The notes below the pieces were generated by a model. That model was not told the origin of the DNA. It worked only from the letters and a program-made list of their open reading frames with translations, and did not search any database. From IMG/VR virus record IMGVR_UViG_3300010885_006510, positions 1 through 43,160 of that record: a stretch of 43,160 nt of DNA; one strand, 5' to 3'. The translations under genes and the position numbers were made by a program. This DNA is from a virus. Shown one piece after another: positions 32,255 to 39,718 of the stretch; the stretch's first letter is position 1; every line of letters starts with the position of its first letter.

Positions 32255-32287
32255 AAAAAATGGGAGCTCAGATTTCTCCAAGCTCCC
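32255..32287 (-). terminator. Intrinsic terminator
   Basis: Stem GGGAGCT/AGCTCCC with a 12-nt loop and the run ATTTTTT on the minus strand, after the stop codon of the 158-aa gene. Confidence 0.85.
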
Positions 32288-32312
32288 TGGGGGTTTATAA
32301 CACACTATGCAA

Positions 32313-32789
32313 TTATAGTTCTGCTTGTAATTCCTTTAAACGAGACTTATTTAAAGAACCAATTGCACGTTGTGCAGATTGTACTTCTTTAATTTCTTCT
32401 GCATTAGTATGCATAATAAGCTCGTCTTGAGCGTTTACATTAGGTGTAAAGAACGTCTGACGATAAATTGCTTGATCATCTACACGGCAAATTACACCTG
32501 TATCACCAGCTATCTTGATATCTCTATCAGGATTTTCTGGGTTAAATGGATCGTGAGACTCTACCACAATGATTTTACCTGTGATTTCCTCTCCGTCTTT
32601 GTAGTTAGAAGCTACTAAGTCTTCTACCTTACCTTTAATTAACGCTGATCTTTTAGCGTTACGTAACCAACCACGGTCATTAATGACACGGGCGTTCTGT
32701 TCTACTCTAATCCAGCCATATTCTGGATTGTTTGGTGAAATACCAATTACATTACCGTTTTTGTCGGCTGCTACTGCTACTTTGTTCAT
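32313..32789 (-). CDS. Hypothetical protein, 158 aa
   Basis: Beta-rich and slightly acidic, with segments PNNPEYGWIRVEQNAR and KIVVESHDPFNPENPDRD. It ends in a helix. The sequence looks like a small barrel or OB-type domain; no named family is recognised. Flanked on both sides by terminators, it is its own transcript unit. Confidence 0.7.
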   Translation of the reverse strand: MNKVAVAADKNGNVIGISPNNPEYGWIRVEQNARVINDRGWLRNAKRSALIKGKVEDLVASNYKDGEEITGKIIVVESHDPFNPENPDRDIKIAGDTGVICRVDDQAIYRQTFFTPNVNAQDELIMHTNAEEIKEVQSAQRAIGSLNKSRLKELQAEL

Positions 32790-32813
32790 AATAATAATTA
32801 TTAAATTATAAAT

Positions 32814-32840
32814 AAAAAAAGCTCCAGGGTTAGCTGGAGC
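32814..32840 (-). terminator. Intrinsic terminator
   Basis: Perfect 7-bp stem GCTCCAG/CTGGAGC with a 6-nt loop and a run of seven T on the minus strand. Closes the 86-aa gene. Confidence 0.92.
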
Positions 32841-32865
32841 TTAGGTTTAAAAAGTTTAGACTAAT

Positions 32866-33126
32866 TTAGTCTTCTTCAATTTGAAAATCAATATCTGGAG
32901 CGTTCAGTTTTTCTGAAACGGTTATATCAGTAAGTTCTTTAATAGTATCTGGTATATCTTCTGATCTAGAGTTATCTGCTTTACTTAATATTGAGCCAAA
33001 CCATGGGTTTTCTAATACTTCACCATAGTTATAAGCTACTAAATAATCTAATTCTTCATCGGACATCTCAAAATACTGCTCAGTACTCATCTCTATTACT
33101 TTTCCATTTGGCAACTGGTAGAGCAT
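32866..33126 (-). CDS. Hypothetical acidic protein, 86 aa
   Basis: Acidic throughout (STEQYFEMSDEELDYLVAYN), with an acidic C-terminal tail DIDFQIEED. The N-terminal MLYQLPNGKVIEM is a beta-hairpin-like start seen in many phage small proteins. It is followed by a strong terminator. Function unknown. Confidence 0.7.
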   Translation of the reverse strand: MLYQLPNGKVIEMSTEQYFEMSDEELDYLVAYNYGEVLENPWFGSILSKADNSRSEDIPDTIKELTDITVSEKLNAPDIDFQIEED

Positions 33127-33208
33127 ATTTGGGGCTTTATGTATTTATAAAGCTAGTATATGTCTCTTAATCTACAAATACCTATTCTATTTTCTTTGGA
33201 TAATAGAG

Positions 33209-33376
33209 CTATAACTTGTCTTTCTTAGTACTTAAATGCAATCTTTTCTTCCAATATGCATTAGTTTTGTCTATATGCTCTTGTCTTTCTTGTAGTTTGA
33301 TTTTAAGTTCTACGATTTCTTTCTCTAACTCTTGTATCTTATTTTTACCAAATAAAGATGTGAACCAATTAATCAT
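33209..33376 (-). CDS. 55-aa coiled-coil protein
   Basis: Starts MINWFTSLFG and continues as one long charged helix with heptads (IQELEKEIVELKIKLQER) ending in a Lys-rich tail (KKDKL). The coding frame on the minus strand has normal codon use. It sits in the gap between the 86-aa gene and the 33418 gene. Such short coiled coils are often phage regulators, but no role is known. Confidence 0.6.
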   Translation of the reverse strand: MINWFTSLFGKNKIQELEKEIVELKIKLQERQEHIDKTNAYWKKRLHLSTKKDKL

Positions 33377-33391
33377 AAGTTATATTAATGT

Positions 33392-33408
33392 GAGAGGATA
33401 ACCCTCTC
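33392..33408 (-). other. Hairpin after the 33418 gene
   Basis: Perfect stem GAGAGG/CCTCTC with a 5-nt loop between the stop codon of the 33418 gene and the start of the 55-aa gene. No T-run follows on the minus strand, so it is not a typical terminator; it could pause polymerase or protect an RNA end. Confidence 0.5.
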
Positions 33409-33417
33409 GGTTAAAAA

Positions 33418-33963
33418 TTATTGTTTAGTAAACTTTTGATAAAGCTTCCCAAACCTTCCTCCAGATGCACTATAAGGTGCTTCTAACTCAGGAAGCTTTT
33501 CCAACTCTATAATATCTATTAAATCACCTTCCGGTGTAACAGATTTACCATCACGTTTGATCTCAAAGATATTACAAAAAGTCTCTTTACCATCATCAAT
33601 TGTGATAATAAGAATTTCTTTTTTTATAGGTAGCTTTTTGTAATTATCCACTTCAGGATCAAACTCGTCTTTTTCTGCTGTACGCATCCATGCTTCAGAA
33701 GCAAATGCTACAGCTTTAACATCAAACCTTTCTTGAACTTTTATAGATAACTCTGGTATCATTTCATCTACAAACATCTGCTTGCCTTCATCAGAATTAG
33801 CTATTTTTTCAGGAAGAGGTATGTGTATAATAGCAGGTTTATTTTCCTTCCTATGGTCACCAAGTATGGTGATTGTAGGTTGTATATTACCTGCACGTAA
33901 TAATATGCTTTTCATATTATCTAAATACTCATCCTTCATTTCTATAAACTGTTCATCTGTCAT
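33418..33963 (-). CDS. Hypothetical protein, 181 aa
   Basis: I prefer the ATG at 33961-33963 (MTDEQFIEMKDEYLDN), which follows the upstream stop after a 10-nt A-rich leader; an ATG at 34012-34014 would overlap that gene by 41 nt. The protein has a beta-rich centre (IQPTITILGDHRKEN, KAVAFASEAWM) and a tail PYSASGGRFGKLYQKFTKQ. No family recognised. Confidence 0.68.
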   Translation of the reverse strand: MTDEQFIEMKDEYLDNMKSILLRAGNIQPTITILGDHRKENKPAIIHIPLPEKIANSDEGKQMFVDEMIPELSIKVQERFDVKAVAFASEAWMRTAEKDEFDPEVDNYKKLPIKKEILIITIDDGKETFCNIFEIKRDGKSVTPEGDLIDIIELEKLPELEAPYSASGGRFGKLYQKFTKQ

Positions 33964-33973
33964 ATAGTTTTGT

Positions 33974-34540
33974 TTAGTCCCACCATTCGGCAGAATGTCT
34001 TTTAAGAATTTCAAATATTAGATCATCAGCTTTTTCTTGACGTATATGACTCATATAAAATGATATAGAATCTTTATTATTAAGACTCTTATTATTTTTT
34101 GCATACTTTTTTATAGCTGTTCGTTTAGCACTAGGATATTTAGCTATATATTCATCAAGTGTATCTGATTCAGGTTCAGAAAATAAATCTTCACCCATAA
34201 CTATATACTCATATTTTTCCATAGAATAATAGTCACAATGCTTACGTTCTAAAAGATTAAGAACTACAGTCATCCAATAATTATCTCTATCTATGTTTAC
34301 ATGTCTATTAGCTGATACTAAATAAGCTCTTTGAAATTCAATTTTTTTCTGCAGAAGCTTTGTTATAAAGTAATCATCCCAATGTCTGTCTTTCCAAATA
34401 ATTGGAAACCATTGAATTAGACTGTATATAGATCTAAAGAACTCTTTTATACGCCAATGCATATATCTTTGCCATTTATATCTTGGTACATCCCATGCTG
34501 TATCTACAGGAATAGGTAGTTTAGTATACTGTTTCATCAT
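33974..34540 (-). CDS. Phage protein of unknown function, 188 aa
   Basis: Contains the phage-wide pattern IKEFFRSIYSLIQWFPIIWK and KDRHWDDYFITKLLQKKI, seen in many tailed-phage hypothetical proteins with a C-terminal -AEWWD end, which is present here. It is likely soluble and helical and may bind a partner encoded beside it (34521-34799), with which it overlaps by 20 nt. The family has no function that I know. Confidence 0.78.
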   Translation of the reverse strand: MMKQYTKLPIPVDTAWDVPRYKWQRYMHWRIKEFFRSIYSLIQWFPIIWKDRHWDDYFITKLLQKKIEFQRAYLVSANRHVNIDRDNYWMTVVLNLLERKHCDYYSMEKYEYIVMGEDLFSEPESDTLDEYIAKYPSAKRTAIKKYAKNNKSLNNKDSISFYMSHIRQEKADDLIFEILKRHSAEWWD

Positions 34541-34799
34541 CTAAATGTTTAGCTATTTCTCTAAGAGAAACAACGTGAGTTTTATCTAATATAAATTCAT
34601 CCCATGCTCCATATCTAGATGTGTATCCAAATATGTATTTAATCCCATATTTCACACGGTACCAAAAGGACCGTCTTACTAGATGTACGTGTACGTATGC
34701 TTCTGGAGCAAACATGTCACCGCCTTCATCTAAGTGTATAATCATCTGATGTTCTGAGCTATAACAGCTACAGAGTAATAACATATGCTTGTTATCCAT
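34521..34799 (-). CDS. Phage protein of unknown function, 92 aa
   Basis: Contains the recurrent phage segment RRSFWYRVKYGIKYIFGYTS followed by RYGAWDEFILD, typical of a small family that travels with the 188-aa protein on tailed phages. Two Cys in LLCSCYSS near the start. No function assigned. It begins its own transcript after the terminator at 34812-34848. Confidence 0.78.
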   Translation of the reverse strand: MDNKHMLLLCSCYSSEHQMIIHLDEGGDMFAPEAYVHVHLVRRSFWYRVKYGIKYIFGYTSRYGAWDEFILDKTHVVSLREIAKHLDDETVY

Positions 34800-34811
34800 G
34801 ACTTTAAATTT

Positions 34812-34848
34812 AAAAAAGATGGTGGAGAAAAAATAAACTCCACCATCT
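34812..34848 (-). terminator. Strong intrinsic terminator
   Basis: Stem AGATGGTGGAG/CTCCACCATCT (11 bp) with a 10-nt loop, followed on the minus strand by six T. It ends transcripts coming from the ParB-like gene and the island downstream of it. Confidence 0.95.
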
Positions 34849-34943
34849 TAAACGCTAGTTACTTTTATCGGGGCACCATTGGAATGATTTACCGTCTGTT
34901 TATAAGTGCATTCTACTACTCGGATAATATAAGTAGCTTCCAT
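34848..34943 (-). CDS. Possible 31-aa microprotein
   Basis: An ATG at 34941-34943 opens a frame MEATYIIRVVECTYKQTV that stops just before the terminator stem. GC at third positions (9 of 30) is close to that of nearby genes, unlike other frames in this island. It may extend five codons upstream to a GTG. Low certainty. Confidence 0.35.
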   Translation of the reverse strand: MEATYIIRVVECTYKQTVNHSNGAPIKVTSV

Positions 34944-35141
34944 ACGTGGAAATTTCACTAACTACTCCTAGATATCCGGTTTTGTCGTGGCTCTCTACAG
35001 TGCAATACTAAGAGGACATTTCACACAGCCGGTTTTATTGCTGTTGACTTCAATCTAGTAATAACATTAAAACTGATATAATCATCTTACGACACCATCC
35101 AAGTCATGCTCTGGTTGTTCTGTGTATCAGTTTTAAATATT
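34944..35141 (-). other. GC-rich noncoding island A
   Basis: About 200 bp without a credible gene between the ParB-like stop and the 31-aa frame. GC is about 40% by hand count. It has a 10-bp stem AAAACTGATA/TATCAGTTTT enclosing 46 nt, a TTCCA/TGGAA hairpin with a UACG loop (34938-34951) and CTACT/AGTAG and CTCT/AGAG hairpins. With the terminator at 34812 it could be a structured 3' UTR or RNA. Confidence 0.5.
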
Positions 35142-35876
35142 TTAATGGAAATATACTTTTTTAGGTTCTTTCCAGTTATAGATATCTTGTAAAGTATCCA
35201 AATAATCTTCAGTTTTGCTGAAATCATGAATTTCTTTACAACGCTTTGGAAGCTTTCTAAATAGTCTTTCCTGACTAAAGTCTTTGTGGTTCATCATAAC
35301 AATTACAGATGATACAAAACCTTTACGGTTGTAACTCTTGTAATATATAGACATCTTTCTTAAAGTTTCAGCAATTTCTTTTGCTTTACTAAAACTTTTA
35401 ACTTTAAATTTACCTGATTTAAATACTTGATCAGCATTACCACCTGCAGCACGTAAATTACTTAACATAAGTATAGCTGTGCTGTGAGGGAATTCTGAAT
35501 AAGTCGTACAGAAGTTATTATACAATCTGTAATCAATTAAACTTTCATCAGTTGCAAAACTATGTGCATAATCAGCATAGTTCCATTTTGTAGATGTAGC
35601 TTGTAATTGAGCTATCTCTGATGTTGTCATGTCTTCGTCATCTATAATAAAGACAACAGGCATTTTTAACTGCACACAAGCTTTTAAGCGGTGCTGTCCA
35701 TCTAGTACATTCATACTAGAGTCTACTTTGATTGGAATTTTTTGTCCCATTACTTCAAAGCTTTTTACTAATTTGTGAACGTTAGCTTGGTCCACGGGTC
35801 TATTATCAGCTCTGTATTTGAACTGAGAATAGTTTTTTGTTTGGAAGATCTTTCCAACTACTTTAGAATCTTTCAT
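35142..35876 (-). CDS. ParB/Srx-fold nuclease-like protein
   Basis: The ParB signature VLDGQHRLKACVQLKMPVVF (about 58-77) follows an N-terminal strand RADNRPVDQANVHKLVKSFE, the standard ParB/sulfiredoxin core order. The C-terminal half is helical (LRKMSIYYKSYNRKG). 244 residues. ParB-like proteins with this core are frequent in phages and may regulate DNA or bind CTP; there is no ParA in the window. Preceded by a gap with hairpins (35877-36235). Confidence 0.8.
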   Translation of the reverse strand: MKDSKVVGKIFQTKNYSQFKYRADNRPVDQANVHKLVKSFEVMGQKIPIKVDSSMNVLDGQHRLKACVQLKMPVVFIIDDEDMTTSEIAQLQATSTKWNYADYAHSFATDESLIDYRLYNNFCTTYSEFPHSTAILMLSNLRAAGGNADQVFKSGKFKVKSFSKAKEIAETLRKMSIYYKSYNRKGFVSSVIVMMNHKDFSQERLFRKLPKRCKEIHDFSKTEDYLDTLQDIYNWKEPKKVYFH

Positions 35877-36235
35877 TTAAATGAATTTATATGGAATTGT
35901 AATTAAATACTGAGCTAAAAGTCTATCTCAGGGACTACATTAATTATCATCAGAACTGCTACTAAGTACATGACCATCTTTCATATGACAGAAATTTATT
36001 TTACTAATATGTCGTTTAATTACTCAATGACGGAACCGTTTGCTTTCAACAGAATATAATGTAGGCACCTGAGATCAGACTTTAACATTTAGCTATTACA
36101 GCCGACTCTGCCCCGAGGGGTCTTAAGTGTCTACTGCAATCAGCCAATAACATGGCGTAGGGCTCAAGAATTATACTTATAACTAGCGTACTTATACCTA
36201 ACTATCTGAACTTGGCCCCGTTGCCTTAAAGATCT
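35877..36235 (-). other. GC-rich noncoding island B
   Basis: About 360 bp without a convincing gene between the winged-helix stop and the ParB-like start. GC reaches about 43% in 36061-36235. It holds GGGCCAAG/CTTGAGCCC (one bulge), CCCC-GA-GGGG, a repeated TACTTATA-type unit (36173-36200) and CTGAG/CTCAG near 35910-35931 followed by TATTT. Three tiny ATG frames (36082-36153, 36020-36088, 35940-35984) exist, but their third-position GC (about half) is unlike this phage's genes. A structured RNA or leader is more likely. Confidence 0.5.
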
Positions 36236-36523
36236 TTATTTTAGAATAACTGTAAGTTTTGTAACTCTTGGTCCTTGATATATACGTTTAATGATACCTT
36301 TTTCTTCTAGAGATTCAAGTGTACGTTTGATTGTTGACGTAGTAACACCACATTCTGATGACATTCTATGTACACTAACTACAAGTTCATTGCTTATAGC
36401 GTTAGCGTAAGTACATAAATATGCATATAAACCTTTGTCTCGTAGGGATATATCAGGATCACGCATTACTAAACTAGTAGCTTGCCCAAAACCTTTTTGT
36501 ATACGAGGATTATTAAACTTCAT
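36236..36523 (-). CDS. Winged-helix DNA-binding protein, 95 aa
   Basis: The segment LRDKGLYAYLCTYANA and the recognition region MSSECGVTTSTIKRTLESLEEKGIIKRI (split as three helices and a wing) match the winged-helix domain of phage replication or regulator proteins (helix_turn_helix_36-like). 95 residues, DNA-binding domain only. A likely transcriptional or replication regulator of this region. Confidence 0.82.
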   Translation of the reverse strand: MKFNNPRIQKGFGQATSLVMRDPDISLRDKGLYAYLCTYANAISNELVVSVHRMSSECGVTTSTIKRTLESLEEKGIIKRIYQGPRVTKLTVILK

Positions 36524-36551
36524 AAGTGTGGTTGTTAAATATGTTAAAGTT

Positions 36552-36582
36552 AAAAGAAAGAGGAGAACAGTGCCCTCCTCTT
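36552..36582 (-). terminator. Intrinsic terminator in a larger inverted repeat
   Basis: Stem GAAGAGGAG/CTCCTCTTTC with a 9-nt loop, followed by CTTTT on the minus strand. An outer inverted repeat GTTAAAGTTA / TAACTTTAAC (36543-36552 and 36590-36599) extends the stem. Closes the 207-aa gene. Confidence 0.8.
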
Positions 36583-36603
36583 CTAAATACTAACTTTAAC
36601 CTT

Positions 36604-37227
36604 CTATGAATCACTACTATCATCATCACCTGAAAATAATCCAGATAAAAGATCACTGATGTCAAAGTCTGAACGGCTAATTTTCTTAGGTATCATACCA
36701 TTAGTTTTAACAAGATTTAAATACTTGTCAAAGTTATATCCACTTCTTTTAACTAATTTAATACGTTCTGTAAGACTTTCTTTACTGATAATCTCAAAGT
36801 TATCGTTATCATCAGATGTTTCACCTGCTTCTTCACGATCTTTTAACTCTTTAAGTTTCATTATACCTTTAAGTATCTGCATTTTGATCTTTTCTTCACG
36901 AGACTCTGCTGAATCTTCGTTAAAGTTTCTATATCTAGAGTACACTTCTTTAGCCATTTGCTGGTACATCATAAATATCAGCAATGTATATTCGTACTCT
37001 ATAGGGTTTGTGATAGTAGCTATTAATCTTTCTAAATCACCTGTAACTGTACGAAATTCTTTAGGAGCGTCTTCTCTATCATCAAATAACTCATCTGCTT
37101 GTAAAGAGTTACTAAATGATGTAAAGAATATACGTTCTTTACATATAACTTTAGTTTCTTCACTTATACCCATTGCCAAATGGAAGTCATCTTCCTCATG
37201 GTTAAACTTTCTATCTTTTAGTGACAT
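36604..37227 (-). CDS. Hypothetical protein, 207 aa, acidic tail
   Basis: A helical protein rich in Glu/Lys, with a long central helix (RYRNFNEDSAESREEKIKMQ) and a strongly acidic C-terminal tail (SGLFSGDDDSSDS). The tail resembles protein-interaction tails of DNA-binding phage factors. I recall similar proteins in crAss-like genomes, without a known role. It lies 4 nt from the upstream 132-aa gene, so the two are co-transcribed. Confidence 0.72.
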   Translation of the reverse strand: MSLKDRKFNHEEDDFHLAMGISEETKVICKERIFFTSFSNSLQADELFDDREDAPKEFRTVTGDLERLIATITNPIEYEYTLLIFMMYQQMAKEVYSRYRNFNEDSAESREEKIKMQILKGIMKLKELKDREEAGETSDDNDNFEIISKESLTERIKLVKRSGYNFDKYLNLVKTNGMIPKKISRSDFDISDLLSGLFSGDDDSSDS

Positions 37228-37231
37228 AATG

Positions 37232-37630
37232 TTAGAAATTTATTTTATCAGCAATATAGTTTACAAATTCTTCTGGTGTTTTAGTATCATCAGACATATA
37301 ATCTTCTATTAAGATCATATCTTTAATGCTATCTACATAAAATGTAGAGTGGTAGTTAACACTAATTTGTGGTGGTGTGTGATAGTTAGATACGCTTACA
37401 TCAGATAGTTTATTAGAGTATTGTTCCTCTATTTGCTTTCTAATTACTTGTTTTCTTTCTTCAAGCTCTTCTATTTTACTAATAGTTGTTAATAGCTCTT
37501 TATATAATTTAGAAGTTTCTACCTTTTTTACAAGGGTTTCAGAACTTCCTTTGTGGCGAGCTATTAATTCAGCTCTTACTTTCTCTGCTAATGCTTTAGC
37601 AATGATTGGTGTCAGTTTTTTTGTTGACAT
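37232..37630 (-). CDS. Hypothetical coiled-coil protein, 132 aa
   Basis: Helical and basic at the N-terminus (LTPIIAKALAEKVRAELIAR), a coiled-coil stretch (ISKIEELEERKQVIRKQIEE), then a beta-rich end (NYHTPPQISVNYHSTFYV). Possibly a paired partner of the 207-aa gene, 4 nt away. No named family. Confidence 0.7.
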   Translation of the reverse strand: MSTKKLTPIIAKALAEKVRAELIARHKGSSETLVKKVETSKLYKELLTTISKIEELEERKQVIRKQIEEQYSNKLSDVSVSNYHTPPQISVNYHSTFYVDSIKDMILIEDYMSDDTKTPEEFVNYIADKINF

Positions 37631-37652
37631 GGTTGGTTTATATTTATAAATG

Positions 37653-37686
37653 AAAAATTAAAAATAATCAGCTTGACGTACTGATT
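37653..37686 (-). terminator. Intrinsic terminator at the 3' side of island C
   Basis: Stem AATCAG/CTGATT (37666-37686) with a 9-nt loop, followed on the minus strand by ATTTTTAATTTTT. It ends whatever RNA is made across island C before the 132-aa gene. Confidence 0.75.
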
Positions 37687-37936
37687 GTGCTGAAGTTCCC
37701 TACATCTATACAGCTAAGCTGTCAGGTTCAGTCAATACTACTCACGGTAATTTTGACTTATAAAGCGTTAGCTAATGCAAAAGACGCTTTGGTATGCCCC
37801 CATTACGGCAGCCATCCTACTAGTTCAATTAAGAAGGTTCAGTCTTCATCTGCGGTAGTTCACGGTTGATCAAGTCTAGTGATACAGGTTAGGATATGAA
37901 CGTACCCATGTTAACTAATGTTAACTTCACCATCTT
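37687..37936 (-). other. GC-rich noncoding island C
   Basis: 250 bp with GC of about 42% between the 69-aa gene and a terminator. It carries AAAGCGT/ACGCTTT (7 bp, 15-nt loop), CAGC-TAA-GCTG, GAAG/CTTC and two partial copies of a motif AGGTTCAGTC...TCACGGT (37723-37748 and 37835-37866). Minus-strand frames are only 6-15 codons. A plus-strand frame of 60 codons starting with GTG (37687-37869) has no support. An RNA of about 250 nt ending at the terminator is the simplest reading. Confidence 0.5.
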
Positions 37937-38146
37937 CTAAGTGTGTAAACATACATACTTAATCTTTTCACCCATTAATACACGTATATTGTCAGATCTT
38001 CTATCTGCTAACATAGATACATTAAACTGGGTACACCATTGTTGATATTCCGGTGTTATATTCATTGGCTCTCTACGAGAGGTATATATCATACCTTCCA
38101 TAATAGGAGGTCTAACAATAAATAGTTTTTCTAATAGTTTTTTCAT
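37937..38146 (-). CDS. Hypothetical protein, 69 aa
   Basis: A basic N-terminus (MKKLLEKLFIVRPP) and a central segment (TSRREPMNITPEYQQWCTQF) with one Cys, ending VCLHT. It is soluble and lacks a known motif. It lies 6 nt from the upstream gene, so probably one transcript with 38153-38365. Confidence 0.6.
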   Translation of the reverse strand: MKKLLEKLFIVRPPIMEGMIYTSRREPMNITPEYQQWCTQFNVSMLADRRSDNIRVLMGEKIKYVCLHT

Positions 38147-38152
38147 ATACTT

Positions 38153-38365
38153 TTATTTGTCCATATATTCAAATATATAAACATTATCTACAGTATCATA
38201 CGCTACCATCATTAATGTGGGATTGTATCTGTCTGTGGATATAGTTTGTTTATTGAATTCTACGGGTAAGTCAATTTTGTTATGATTTTTATTAATAGTA
38301 CCAGCTGCATATCCTATGAACAAACATAGCATAGCTAATACAATACCTCTTGATGTATTTGTCAT
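38153..38365 (-). CDS. Small membrane-anchored protein, 70 aa
   Basis: N-terminal transmembrane helix (about 8-22, GIVLAMLCLFIGYAAG), then a polar exported tail with TLMMVAYDTVDNVYIFEY. A likely type II or signal-anchor protein that could modify the host envelope. No family recognised. Confidence 0.65.
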   Translation of the reverse strand: MTNTSRGIVLAMLCLFIGYAAGTINKNHNKIDLPVEFNKQTISTDRYNPTLMMVAYDTVDNVYIFEYMDK

Positions 38366-38376
38366 ACAATAGTTAT

Positions 38377-38985
38377 TTAAAATGATTCAATCATAGGTAG
38401 TAATTTCTGAGCTTGCTCATAGTTATCTGCCCATATTTTATAACCTTTAAGTTTCCACATAGATTTACCTGTTGTGGTGTTTATCTCATCTGGTGCAGGA
38501 TCTAATTTATTCATTGAAATCCAACCATTACTATTAGGAGCACTACGCTCATTAACATCAACATATGATGCTACTAAAGGCTTTCTATCATCCTGTGTAT
38601 AACCAGCACTGTCGTATTCAGGTTCTTCATCAAGTGAGTATACATTTGGTGTTTCACCCCATACAGACTCATCATTAAGAATACAAACTGGTACCCATAC
38701 ATATCCTGATTGTACACCATTAGGAGTAAAAGACACTATGTTATTCTTTGTAAGAAAGTCTAACATACCTTCATTTTCAGAATAGTCTTTGATAAGCACT
38801 TCATTTTCAGCTAGTAATACATGAGTTAGATTAACGGTAGCTACAGCATAGGGTGTATACATAGCCATATCTAAATCTTTTTGTAATAATTGTATTGCTG
38901 TACGACCATTGTCGTATTTACTTAAATTGATAACCACAGATACAGTTTCACCTGTAGATGGGCTTTTTAGTTTAAACTCTTTCAT
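38377..38985 (-). CDS. DUF4313-like protein
   Basis: I take the ATG at 38983-38985 (MKEFKLKSPSTGETVSV); the longer frame starts in a noncoding leader. The segment DNGRTAIQLLQKD and PYAVATVNLTHVLLAENEVLIKD (quoted in parts) resemble DUF4313, a family of mobile elements and phages in Bacteroides with no assigned function. 202 residues, acidic with a C-terminal WKLKGYKIWADN. Confidence 0.66.
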   Translation of the reverse strand: MKEFKLKSPSTGETVSVVINLSKYDNGRTAIQLLQKDLDMAMYTPYAVATVNLTHVLLAENEVLIKDYSENEGMLDFLTKNNIVSFTPNGVQSGYVWVPVCILNDESVWGETPNVYSLDEEPEYDSAGYTQDDRKPLVASYVDVNERSAPNSNGWISMNKLDPAPDEINTTTGKSMWKLKGYKIWADNYEQAQKLLPMIESF

Positions 38986-39028
38986 AATTAAATGATTTAA
39001 ATGGATGTGTGAAATAAAATACAAATAG

Positions 39029-39054
39029 AGCTCCCACGTAGAAACGCAGGAGCT
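39029..39054 (-). terminator. Probable intrinsic terminator
   Basis: AGCTCC/GGAGCT stem extended by CGT/ACG, with a 4-nt loop, followed on the minus strand by CTATTTGTATTTTATTT. Closes the 54-aa gene. Confidence 0.65.
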
Positions 39055-39075
39055 TATATTTACTATACGAAACCA

Positions 39076-39240
39076 TTAAAAGGTCTTTTTACCCTGATTT
39101 CTTCTAGAAAAATCTATCTCTATGATTAAACATAGAAATGCAATAAATAAATTTGGTTTGTCATAGCTGATACCAAACAATACTGTGTTTTTAATAAACT
39201 TTAGACTGTAGTTTTTGCGTCTAATTAGTGTTTTTTCCAT
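39076..39240 (-). CDS. 54-aa hypothetical protein
   Basis: Starts MEKTLIRRKNYSLKFIKN, with a hydrophobic segment IAFLCLIIEIDF and a basic tail RRNQGKKTF. One membrane segment is possible. It fits between a terminator and the next upstream gene. Weak but plausible. Confidence 0.45.
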   Translation of the reverse strand: MEKTLIRRKNYSLKFIKNTVLFGISYDKPNLFIAFLCLIIEIDFSRRNQGKKTF

Positions 39241-39253
39241 GTGGATTAAATAT

Positions 39254-39493
39254 TTAATGTTTCCAATAATTTACTTTACCAACTACGCAGCGGTATTGCT
39301 TTGGTGCGTAATAATGCCTTTCAGCTGAACATGATGATATTATCAATACTAACATTATAGTTACTAAAAACCATATCATTAATACTAATAAGGGATTAGT
39401 ACTCTTTTTCAATGTATTTGATTTAGTGTAGTTAACAATAATATAGATGTTAGACCCCTTTGACATTATCTCCAGGGCTAACCATCCATACAT
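39254..39493 (-). CDS. Small lipoprotein-like protein
   Basis: A central hydrophobic helix ends in a lipobox-like IISSCSAERHYYAPKQ. In Bacteroidota many small lipoproteins have this form. Possible starts are the ATG near residue 10 or, more tightly, the Met before the hydrophobic stretch (MIWFLVTIMLVLIISSC), which gives a 41-aa lipoprotein with the mature end AERHYYAPKQ. I keep the longer frame and flag the uncertainty. Confidence 0.5.
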   Translation of the reverse strand: MYGWLALEIMSKGSNIYIIVNYTKSNTLKKSTNPLLVLMIWFLVTIMLVLIISSCSAERHYYAPKQYRCVVGKVNYWKH

Positions 39494-39496
39494 ATC

Positions 39497-39718
39497 TTAA
39501 AAGTGTCTTTTGAAATAATCTCTGTTCCTGCTATAGTATTCTACACAAGGAACTAATGCTATCCACCAACCTATAAAGAGGGTGTAGCAAATAAACCAGT
39601 TTGCATTACCAGTTACTTCAGAGTAACTTTGGTTCCATAACGTACCTATTAAGCTTAATAATAGGAAGAAAAACATATGTGTAAACACATATATTAAAAA
39701 TAGAGTGATCGTTTTCAT
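39497..39718 (-). CDS. Membrane protein, 73 aa
   Basis: Two hydrophobic helices (FLIYVFTHMFFFLLLSLIG and WFICYTLFIGWWIALVP) and a short basic tail (NRDYFKRHF). The overlap of 4 nt with the upstream gene implies coupling. A phage envelope or superinfection function is possible. Confidence 0.65.
   Translation of the reverse strand: MKTITLFLIYVFTHMFFFLLLSLIGTLWNQSYSEVTGNANWFICYTLFIGWWIALVPCVEYYSRNRDYFKRHF

Noticed and set aside
37687-37869. 60-codon plus-strand frame with a GTG start in island C
   Set aside because: GTG start, no promoter or leader match, runs against the local terminator, and GC-raised composition makes such open frames likely by chance.
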